From Paramicrobacterium agarici (GTDB lineage Bacteria > Actinomycetota > Actinomycetes > Actinomycetales > Microbacteriaceae): a DNA stretch of 64,000 nucleotides. Shown here one piece after another: positions 8,432-15,755 of this stretch; positions within the stretch are counted from its first letter, which is position 1; each line of letters starts with the position of its first letter. Position numbers and translations under genes: made by a program. The notes under the pieces are model-generated. The model searched no databases. It was given only the letters and a program-made list of their open reading frames with translations, and was not told where the DNA came from. The stretch is from contig NZ_PDJE01000001.1 in NCBI RefSeq assembly GCF_002563955.1, positions 806,001 to 870,000 on the forward strand, given 5' to 3'.

Positions 8432-10132
8432 ATGACAAACCCCAAAACCGGCGGCCAGATTGTTGTCGATATGCTCGTCTCGCTCGGCGTCCGCCACGTG
8501 TTCGGCGTCGTCGGCGGACAGACCTTGGCGATAACCGATGCGATTATCGATACACCGGGCATTGAGTTCGTCCACACAAGACACGAGAATGCGGCGGCGG
8601 TAATGATGGATGCCTATGGGCGTCTGACTGGTGAACCTGCTGCCTGTATTTCGACCACTGGCCCAGGCGCGACCAACCTCCTCACCGGTGTCGGAGGAGC
8701 CTTCCGCGACTCGAGTCCGGGCTTTGTCCTCACCTGCAACAACAATGGCGAGAACATCCACAAGGACGACGCGCAGAACGCTGATCATGTTGAGTTGTTC
8801 AAACCACTGGTGAAGTACAGCCGGCTGGTGGCGCACGCCTCCTCGATTAAGCAGGCCATGGAGGAGAGCTACGTCAACGCAATGGCGGGTAATCCGGGGC
8901 CAGTGCACCTGGATTTCGCGCGTGACACGATTGAGGGCACAGTCGCAGAACCCCCGGCTATTCCTGAGGTGCATCCTGCCCGAGAGTGGGTCTCGCAGCG
9001 TCCGGCCCCCAACGCAGTGGGACTCGCCACCGCAGTTGAGCGCCTCGTTGCGGCCGAACGCCCGGTCATTTGGCTCGGAAACGGCGGTAACCGTGGCAAT
9101 GCATCCGATGCTGTCCTCAAGCTTGCGGAAGCCCTCAACATCCCAGTCGTAACCACCTTCAACGGTATCGGCGCTGTCCCGACAACGCATCCACTTGTCT
9201 TTGGCGCCGTGAGCCGGATGGGCACCACGATCTCGACCCGCGTGCTCGGAGACGCAGACCTCGTTCTCGCTCTGGGTAACAGTCTCAACGCGGTGTCAAC
9301 AACTCGCTGGCGTCGAGACCTCCCCGAGGTCGTTCAAGTGGATATCGACCCCGCGATGATCGGACGCTATTATGGCGAGGTGACCGCCGGAATCATTTCC
9401 GACATTGCATCCTTCACGGAGGCCACGCTTCAGGCCATCGGGAATCGCGCTGCAAATGAGCGAGAGAAGCGCAGCGCTTGGATTTCCGAATTGCAGGAGG
9501 CGAATCGCGTGTGGTGGGAGAGTTCCGCCATCACGCCTGGAGACCACGTAGCGCCTCTCTCACCGGCGGACATCGTGAGAGGTCTTCGCGAGGTCTCGCC
9601 GGATGACACACTCCTCATACCTGATGCGGGCAATCCCGGCGTTTGGTCGTTTCTCTGGCAGATCATCGAGCCCAATAGTTACATCAAGCCGGTTGGCTTC
9701 GGGAACATGGGGTTCGCGCTCCCCTCGGCAATCGCGTCGGCGACGATCGATCCTGGTAGACCCGTACTAGCACTCATCGGCGACGGCTCGCTGGGAATGA
9801 GCGCCGGTGAACTGGAGACCCTTGCGCGCGTCGGCGGCCCCGTGTGCATAGTCGTGCTGAATGACTCCAGTTACGGCAACATTCGCCAGGAGCAAGAGCT
9901 GCACTTTGACGGTCGCACAATTGGCGTCGACTTCGGTTCCGTCGACTTCGGTCTCGTTGCTCGCGGCATGGGAGTCGACGGTGAGACGGCCCCGGACCTC
10001 GACACCCTCGTGCGTCGTGTCGGCGAGGTTCTCCGAGGCAGCAGCCCCGCCTTGATTGATGTGCCGCTCGACCGTTCGGCGAATGCGTGGACGTATCCTG
10101 CGTTCATGCCTTACGAAGCGAGTGGCCAGTAG
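8432..10132 (+). CDS. Thiamine-diphosphate-dependent enzyme (acetolactate synthase-like fold)
   Basis: This 566-residue protein has the full three-domain layout of the acetolactate synthase, benzoylformate decarboxylase and oxalyl-CoA decarboxylase family. The cofactor-activating glutamate is Glu52 in HTRHENAAAVMMDAYGRLTG. The ThDP motif starts at G450-D451-G452 in LIGDGSLGMSAGELETLARV and ends with VVLNDSSYGNIRQEQ. Such enzymes cleave or join bonds next to a carbonyl, for example 2-keto acid decarboxylation or 2-hydroxyacyl-CoA lysis. CoA-transferases nearby make a CoA-linked substrate possible, but this is inference. A TGGAGATC ribosome site precedes the ATG. No acetolactate synthase small subunit is nearby, so biosynthetic branched-chain function is unlikely. 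Confidence 0.88.
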   Translation: MTNPKTGGQIVVDMLVSLGVRHVFGVVGGQTLAITDAIIDTPGIEFVHTRHENAAAVMMDAYGRLTGEPAACISTTGPGATNLLTGVGGAFRDSSPGFVLTCNNNGENIHKDDAQNADHVELFKPLVKYSRLVAHASSIKQAMEESYVNAMAGNPGPVHLDFARDTIEGTVAEPPAIPEVHPAREWVSQRPAPNAVGLATAVERLVAAERPVIWLGNGGNRGNASDAVLKLAEALNIPVVTTFNGIGAVPTTHPLVFGAVSRMGTTISTRVLGDADLVLALGNSLNAVSTTRWRRDLPEVVQVDIDPAMIGRYYGEVTAGIISDIASFTEATLQAIGNRAANEREKRSAWISELQEANRVWWESSAITPGDHVAPLSPADIVRGLREVSPDDTLLIPDAGNPGVWSFLWQIIEPNSYIKPVGFGNMGFALPSAIASATIDPGRPVLALIGDGSLGMSAGELETLARVGGPVCIVVLNDSSYGNIRQEQELHFDGRTIGVDFGSVDFGLVARGMGVDGETAPDLDTLVRRVGEVLRGSSPALIDVPLDRSANAWTYPAFMPYEASGQ

Positions 10133-10140
10133 GTGACACA

Positions 10141-11574
10141 ATGACCGCCCCGCTTGTGTTGTCGATCGATATCGGCTCGTCGACGGTGCGCAGTGCCATC
10201 GTCGACGGGGCCGGTACGGTAGTGGCTTCAGCGCGAGTAGCACGGTTTGATGCAGTTTCCGGTGTCGAGTTCGTTCCAGAGACGCTGTGGAGCGACGTCG
10301 TCACGACCGCGCTCAGCTTGCCCGATGAAGCTCGAGAAGCTGTTGTGGCGATGGGTATCGCTGGCCACGTGGGGACGGTGTTTGTCGATGAGGAGGGCGT
10401 ATCAGTTGGGCCAGGGCGTGGTTGGGCTGATTCAGCAGGAGTCGATCTCATCAGAGAGGCAGCAGGGGACGAACTATCCTCTCTGTTGCGCGAGACAGGG
10501 CGACCGATCGTCAGTGGAGGTGCAGGTGCTGCGTTTCTTGCACTGAGGCATGTTGACCCAGCGATGGCCGAGCGCGTTTCGCAAGTGCTTACTCCAAAAG
10601 ACTTTATCGTCGCGAGGCTAACGGGTCGTTCTAGCACGGATAGAACTTCGGCTGCCTACTCGGGTCTTAGCGCAGTGGCCGACGGGGAATGGTCGGCCAA
10701 GATGATCGCGTTGGCGGGACTTACTCCGGCCCAACTTCCAGATCAACGGACCGCAACTGATGTGGTTGGAACTGTCACTTCGGACATCGCCCGTGAGCTT
10801 GGACTGGCAGACGGCGTCGTCGTAGTAGCTGGCGCTACTGACGGGTCTGCAGGTGCAGCATTCGTACTGCGCAATCGTGACGATCTTATTGCCGATATCG
10901 CGGGAACGACGGACGTCCTGTTGCGCATAACTCCTGATCCGGTGACTGTACCGGCTGGCGCGGTTGTGAACCCTTATCCACTCGGCGGCTTCAGCGTGGG
11001 TGGGCCTACCGGCGCGACCGGAGGCGCACTTACCCGATGGAGCTCGCTCCTCGGCTTAGAGAGTGTGACGGACGCCGCGAAGCTTATAGAGTCCGCGAAC
11101 GAGCGGATCGGGCCGGGGGCGGGCGGCCTCGTCATTGATCCGAGTCTGTCAGGGGCCCGATTCCCATACTGGCGAGCAGGGCGTGCAGGCGCCGTTTACG
11201 GGCAGCGCGATGAGCATCGTGTGGAGCACTTTCTACTCGCTGCGGCAGAAGGAGCTGCGCATGTTGTGAGAGACGGCGTCGATGCCCTCGACCCGGGAGG
11301 CACTGCAACCCTGATTCTGGCCGGAGGTGCAGCCCGCTCGCTCACACTCGCCCAGCTTCGGGCAAATGTGCTCGGCCGAACGATCGAAGTATGCGAGGAA
11401 CCAGATGTCACGATTCTCGGCGCGGCGCTCCTGGCCTTTGACGGGGCCGGAGTTGACGTGACGCAGTTTGGGCGGAAAGGGCGACGTAGTGTGATTCAGC
11501 CGCACCCGGCATCCGCTGATGCATATGAAAGCCTGCATCTCACCTGGCGTACTGAACTGGGCCTAGCTGGGTAG
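10141..11574 (+). CDS. FGGY-family carbohydrate kinase
   Basis: This ATP-dependent sugar kinase starts at ATG 10141, preceded by AGTAGGTG. The open frame continues upstream but would overlap the ThDP gene. The 477 residues begin with the phosphate-binding SIDIGSSTVRSAIVD and have GIAGHVGTVFVDEEG, VLTPKDFIVARLTGR and a C-terminal actin-like ATPase half with ILAGGAARSLTLAQLRANVLGR and VTILGAALLAF. FGGY kinases phosphorylate pentoses, pentuloses, glycerol, tetritols and gluconate-like acids. Its presence beside a GMC oxidoreductase and an epimerase suggests that a sugar or polyol product is phosphorylated in this pathway. Confidence 0.88.
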   Translation: MTAPLVLSIDIGSSTVRSAIVDGAGTVVASARVARFDAVSGVEFVPETLWSDVVTTALSLPDEAREAVVAMGIAGHVGTVFVDEEGVSVGPGRGWADSAGVDLIREAAGDELSSLLRETGRPIVSGGAGAAFLALRHVDPAMAERVSQVLTPKDFIVARLTGRSSTDRTSAAYSGLSAVADGEWSAKMIALAGLTPAQLPDQRTATDVVGTVTSDIARELGLADGVVVVAGATDGSAGAAFVLRNRDDLIADIAGTTDVLLRITPDPVTVPAGAVVNPYPLGGFSVGGPTGATGGALTRWSSLLGLESVTDAAKLIESANERIGPGAGGLVIDPSLSGARFPYWRAGRAGAVYGQRDEHRVEHFLLAAAEGAAHVVRDGVDALDPGGTATLILAGGAARSLTLAQLRANVLGRTIEVCEEPDVTILGAALLAFDGAGVDVTQFGRKGRRSVIQPHPASADAYESLHLTWRTELGLAG

Positions 11575-11687
11575 CCCGCGCTGTGTGAGTTGCAATCCAG
11601 ATGGCGGCGCGAGAAGGCAACGCCGGCATAGAACGCGAGAGACGAGTTTCGTTCTCGCAGACGGGTTCTCGAGAGGAACAATGCGCG

Positions 11688-12665
11688 ATGCGACGACTGT
11701 TGATAATCGGTGGTAACGGAATAATTTCGTGGTGGGTTGCCAAACGCGCTCTCGAGCAGGGATGGCAGGTCACAAACATCAACCGCGGGGTCTCTCACGA
11801 GCGTCCGGTCGCAGACGGCGTCGTCGAACTTCGCGGTGACGCTGATGCTCCTGGAAGCATTCGCCGCGCAGTTGCCGGCCGTGAGTTCGATGTAGTTGTC
11901 AATTTCCGTGCCTACCGGCCTGAGCAGGTGGCGGCTGACATCGAGACGTTCGCCGGAACGATTAGCCAGTACGTGTTCCTATCGTCTGCGTCGGCGTATC
12001 AGAAGCCTGTTGCAGCGCTTCCGATTACTGAGAGCACTCCACTGCGAAATCCGTTCTGGCAGTACTCCCGCGACAAGATCGCTGGCGAGGACCTCTTGAC
12101 TGCGGCCTATCGAGAGACCGGGTTTCCGTTCACAACTGTCCGCCCGTCGCACACGTATGACGGGGGCAACATGCCTCTCATCGGCGGCTGGACACCGCTC
12201 AACCGGATGCTGGCCGGAAAGCCCGTTGTGGTTCACGGGGATGGCACCACGTGGTGGACATTGACGCATTCTCGCGACTTTGCCGAAGCATTTGTCGAGC
12301 TCCTGGGTAATCCACACGCCATCGGCAGCGCCATACACATCACATCTGACGAACACCTCACCTGGAACGAGATCGTTCGCACTTTTGCTCGGCTTCTCAA
12401 CGTTGAGGCACAGGTTGTGCACGTAGCTAGCGAGTCGATCGCTCGCGAACTTCCAGAATTTGGTGGCCGATTACTGGGCGACTACTCGCATTCGGTTTGG
12501 TTCGACAACGCGAAGATTCGTCGGCTAGTGCCAGGATGGGTCGCGAGAACAAGATTTGCTGAAGGCGCGCAGGAAGTCATCGACTGGTACTTCACGCCTG
12601 AGCGGCGCAAAGTAGACGAGAAGGTTGATTCAGCTTATGACCGCCTTGTAGCTCGGTTCGGCTGA
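11688..12665 (+). CDS. NAD-dependent epimerase/dehydratase-like (extended SDR) protein
   Basis: The likely start is ATG 11688, since GAGAGGAAC lies 8 bases before it and the nucleotide-binding motif LLIIGGNGIIS follows at once. The frame stays open upstream to 11601 but looks noncoding there. The 325 residues show the SDR active-site pair Y-x3-K in WQYSRDK and a serine-rich VFLSSASAYQKP. The Rossmann glycine motif is GGNGIIS, with the last glycine of GxxGxxG replaced by serine. Family members epimerise, dehydrate or oxidise nucleotide sugars or free sugar derivatives. It ends the cluster and converges on the defence island. Confidence 0.8.
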   Translation: MRRLLIIGGNGIISWWVAKRALEQGWQVTNINRGVSHERPVADGVVELRGDADAPGSIRRAVAGREFDVVVNFRAYRPEQVAADIETFAGTISQYVFLSSASAYQKPVAALPITESTPLRNPFWQYSRDKIAGEDLLTAAYRETGFPFTTVRPSHTYDGGNMPLIGGWTPLNRMLAGKPVVVHGDGTTWWTLTHSRDFAEAFVELLGNPHAIGSAIHITSDEHLTWNEIVRTFARLLNVEAQVVHVASESIARELPEFGGRLLGDYSHSVWFDNAKIRRLVPGWVARTRFAEGAQEVIDWYFTPERRKVDEKVDSAYDRLVARFG

Positions 12666-12865
12666 CTTAAACTCGCCATCGTCGGCCCCACACCCGGAAT
12701 TCTGCCATCGTTTGTTGTCGGTTCCGTGTCGATGTTGCTTTTGAGAACTCAGCTTTGCTTATGTCATGCGGCGAAAGCAGCGTGGCGCTGATCCAAGCGT
12801 GCACGATCAGGATGATCGCGTCGCCGCTCAGGCATCAGCAGCTGAGTCCCGTACATTTCCTGCAA

Positions 12866-13645
12866 TCAGCGCTTGAGCATCGGCCCATCTACTTCTTGAA
12901 GTAGATCGCCATTGATGTGCACGACGTAGTCGGGCGAGATCCCCATGAGGTTGCGGTCGTACGCTGCGTGGTGCATCTTGCACAGAGTGAGCCCGTTCGG
13001 CACGACGGCAAGTCCGTCCGCATCGGTATCCGGGACGATATGCGCAGCATCCAAAAGCTCGGGATGTTTGAGGTGGCAAACGGTGCATGTGTTCGCGTAG
13101 GCATGCATGACGCGCGCCCGAAACAAAGGCTGATGAAGGCGTTGGCGTGCCATTCGCTCGCCGTATCGGCGTTCGTGGTCCGACATATGAAGCGGGTCAC
13201 CAAAAAAACGCAGAGAATCGTCGAGTGCAATGAGGAACGTACGATTCGCTTCGTCGTCAGCAACGACGTAAACCGGATACGTCGCAACGCAAACTCCAGG
13301 TCGGATGCCGTGAAAGTACACAAGCGGAGCACCGAGTTCATGGGCACGCTTCAGTTTTCGATTGTCCCCGCCTTCTCGGGACTGATAGCGGTAGTGCACG
13401 AAACCGTCGTCGGTGACGGCGTCGTCGTAGGGTCCCTTCGAGCTGGTCATAATGCTAAGGGTCGCGTCAAAATCCCGAGGATTCCGGATGCCGCGTGAAG
13501 CGTCGAGCAGCGGAATGCGTACCCCGTCGTACGTGTAGTTTGTAAGCTCTTCACGCGAGACCTCGGGCGTGCCGAACTCCAGGCGGCGGTCCAGCCAACG
13601 AAAGACGTCTTCGCGGATCGCGTGCTCCTCAAGCATCGAATACAT
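12866..13645 (-). CDS. HNH endonuclease with an N-terminal putative modified-base reader
   Basis: This 259-residue protein has a clear C-terminal HNH zinc nuclease: CTVC (187-190), DAAHIVPD with His202, NGLTLCKMHH (217-226) and AYDRNLMGI. The first 150 residues contain YRYQSREGGDNRKLKRAHELGAPLVYFHGI and ATYPVYVVADD. I associate that pattern with the N-terminal domain of many actinobacterial restriction-type HNH proteins, possibly related to SRA/EVE-like readers, but this rests on memory. AGGAAAA precedes the ATG. It lies 18 bases after the DUF262/DUF1524 gene on the same strand, so the two are probably co-transcribed. It probably cuts invading modified DNA. Confidence 0.85.
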   Translation of the reverse strand: MYSMLEEHAIREDVFRWLDRRLEFGTPEVSREELTNYTYDGVRIPLLDASRGIRNPRDFDATLSIMTSSKGPYDDAVTDDGFVHYRYQSREGGDNRKLKRAHELGAPLVYFHGIRPGVCVATYPVYVVADDEANRTFLIALDDSLRFFGDPLHMSDHERRYGERMARQRLHQPLFRARVMHAYANTCTVCHLKHPELLDAAHIVPDTDADGLAVVPNGLTLCKMHHAAYDRNLMGISPDYVVHINGDLLQEVDGPMLKR

Positions 13646-13663
13646 CGATTTTCCTGTTCGGTT

Positions 13664-15577
13664 TCACCGCGCCGCCGGTGAGTCCAACGTGAACAACTCC
13701 AGAATCTGAGGAACGAGTTCTTCTGTACGAGCGTCGATGTCGGCCTCTGTCCAGGCGTCCGAACGTGCAAGAGTCTCATTCAGGCTGATGCCGTTCTTGT
13801 ACCCGACCGGCCGTCCTTGATTGTCCGTCCGATCACGTTTGTCAGCAAACGACTTGTTGCTCAAGGTGGAGTTGTAGCCGCTCAGGGTCAGATTACCGAG
13901 TTTGTGCGCGCTACGTTCCTGAATCTCGCGCGCATTCTCAACGCCGCCGAGGTCGGCTATCCACGTACTCGGCAGTGCCGATCCCTGGGGGAGCACGTGC
14001 TCAATCGTCCAGAGATAGACCCGTTTACCGCCGCCCTGCGGGACGCGTTCCCACAAATCCTTTACGGTCTCGCGCGTCATACGAGAACGGGCGAGCGCGA
14101 TCAAAACAAACCGCGTCACGGCCGAGTTCTCTTCGTATATCGGCCCCCTGAGCTGTGACGTAAACTCGTCATCCGACGCAGAAACAGAAATGAGTCGGTC
14201 GAAAACGTGTGCCTTGACAGCCCCCGCGTCGCCAGACGGTGTCGTCTCGATAATGTCGATGAACAGTCTGTCGAGATCGTAAGTCGGCGGGGTGTTCGTA
14301 AGATTTCTCCGGATAGAGAACTTCGTGAAAAAGCGAACAAGGTCAGTGATGTCCGAATCGGTGAGCCCCCATCTGGCTCGCTCGACGAGGTAATACATGA
14401 CGAGCATGTAGGAGGGCGCCGCTTGAGCACGCGCGAGATCCCTGAGCGCATCAGAGAGATGGCTTGAATCATCGGATGCTGTGGAATTGACGATCTTGCC
14501 GTAAGCACTCGTCGCTGTGTCCATCCGATCGAGGAACGTCGGCAAGTCCGACTTCAAGATTTCCTCGTACGTTCTGATCAGGTTAGAGCGGGTCGCCACG
14601 CTCACGCCCTTGACCCCCAGGTTCCATTCGTTCTTGAACCCGTTATAAAACTGGCGGAAGAAGCGCTCCTGGTCGGTGTAGTCGTCCCCGAGAACATCCA
14701 GCCAACGAGACCATGACTCGTAGGCGGACTCCGTTGACGTTCCATCTGTTCGGTCGGCCACGGACAGAATGCTTGTCTTGATGAGGTCGATGGGTGTTAG
14801 TGGAAGGCCGCGGTTGTTGAGTGATTCGAAGAGCATGAATGCATCGGCATTCGACTCAACTTCGAGCTTGACAAGTATTGAACGCTTGACGCGACTGTAA
14901 AAGCTGAGCAAGCATGCTGTGCGCTGCTCATCGCTTGATTCCACGTAATTGTCGAGACGCTGCTGGAAATGAGAAAGAGCCTTCGCGAGACGGCGTACCC
15001 CGACATACGTCGTCGACGGGCCACCGACGTCAAGCCCCGCCTCGCGGAGCAGCGTCAAGTAATCATCACTATTTGAATTCTGGGTCTGGGGACGCAAGCG
15101 TGCGCGAGTAGGGTTCCTCAACGTCAGCATTTTTCTGAGACCAACAAGGTCCGCGCGCTGCTCCTCGTCGAGCTCGTCAACGATCATGTTGAGAGACTTA
15201 TAGAGCGCGAGGAGTAGTAGCGAAAGCGTCGTCATACGCTGTTGACCGTCGACCAGTTCAAGCACTGACTCGTGGGCAGCATCTTGAGTTCGGTTCACGC
15301 AAATGATGGTGCCGAGAAAGTGGCCGGATCCACGCTCTTCCTCGAGTAAGTCATCGAACAGCGCATCCCAGTGTGAGCGGCCCCAGGAGTACTCACGCTG
15401 GTACGCCGGAATGTGGTAAACGATGTTGGTGTCAGAGCTTAAGAGCTCGTGAAGAGGGTTCTGACCGACGGATTTGATCACCTGTGACTCCAAGGGCGCA
15501 TTGGAAGGGGCTGGCCATAATATATCGGCCTGCCCCGACATCAACTGCTCTGTTGGAATCTCAACGACTCGACGCAT
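13664..15577 (-). CDS. DUF262/DUF1524 protein (GmrSD, SspE or BrxU type restriction factor)
   Basis: The N-terminal DUF262 domain shows HIPAYQREYSWGRSHWDALF and the ParB-like nucleotide motif VDGQQRMTTL near residue 110. The C-terminal DUF1524 domain has the His-Me nuclease motif IEHVLPQG near residue 524, followed by HKLGNLTLSG and NKSFADKR. Single-chain DUF262-DUF1524 proteins use NTP hydrolysis to restrict phage DNA carrying modified bases, or act as nickases with phosphorothioation systems. No dnd or ssp modification genes are visible. The start at 15577 was chosen because residues upstream look noncoding; the frame is open to 15673 and neither start has a strong ribosome site. It diverges from the DISARM-like operon. 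Confidence 0.85.
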   Translation of the reverse strand: MRRVVEIPTEQLMSGQADILWPAPSNAPLESQVIKSVGQNPLHELLSSDTNIVYHIPAYQREYSWGRSHWDALFDDLLEEERGSGHFLGTIICVNRTQDAAHESVLELVDGQQRMTTLSLLLLALYKSLNMIVDELDEEQRADLVGLRKMLTLRNPTRARLRPQTQNSNSDDYLTLLREAGLDVGGPSTTYVGVRRLAKALSHFQQRLDNYVESSDEQRTACLLSFYSRVKRSILVKLEVESNADAFMLFESLNNRGLPLTPIDLIKTSILSVADRTDGTSTESAYESWSRWLDVLGDDYTDQERFFRQFYNGFKNEWNLGVKGVSVATRSNLIRTYEEILKSDLPTFLDRMDTATSAYGKIVNSTASDDSSHLSDALRDLARAQAAPSYMLVMYYLVERARWGLTDSDITDLVRFFTKFSIRRNLTNTPPTYDLDRLFIDIIETTPSGDAGAVKAHVFDRLISVSASDDEFTSQLRGPIYEENSAVTRFVLIALARSRMTRETVKDLWERVPQGGGKRVYLWTIEHVLPQGSALPSTWIADLGGVENAREIQERSAHKLGNLTLSGYNSTLSNKSFADKRDRTDNQGRPVGYKNGISLNETLARSDAWTEADIDARTEELVPQILELFTLDSPAAR

Positions 15578-15755
15578 GTTCAGTCTCGTCCGTCGGAGTG
15601 CCGCACTGTGAACGTGACTCGCGGAATCATCTTGTACATGCCCCCAGAAGTGGCTACCTACGACTGCACGCATCCGAGGGCATGCTTCGTTAGTCTCGAT
15701 GTAGTGCGCCCAAAAACTACAGAGGGCGAACGCCGTCGCATATAAAGAGGTACGA

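Noticed and set aside
8432..10132. ThDP enzyme as biosynthetic acetolactate synthase
   Set aside because: There is no regulatory small subunit or other ilv gene nearby, and the neighbours are catabolic.
11601..11687. Upstream extension of the epimerase-like gene
   Set aside because: The nucleotide-binding motif starts right after ATG 11688, which has a good ribosome site; the extra residues are arginine-rich and unlike the family.
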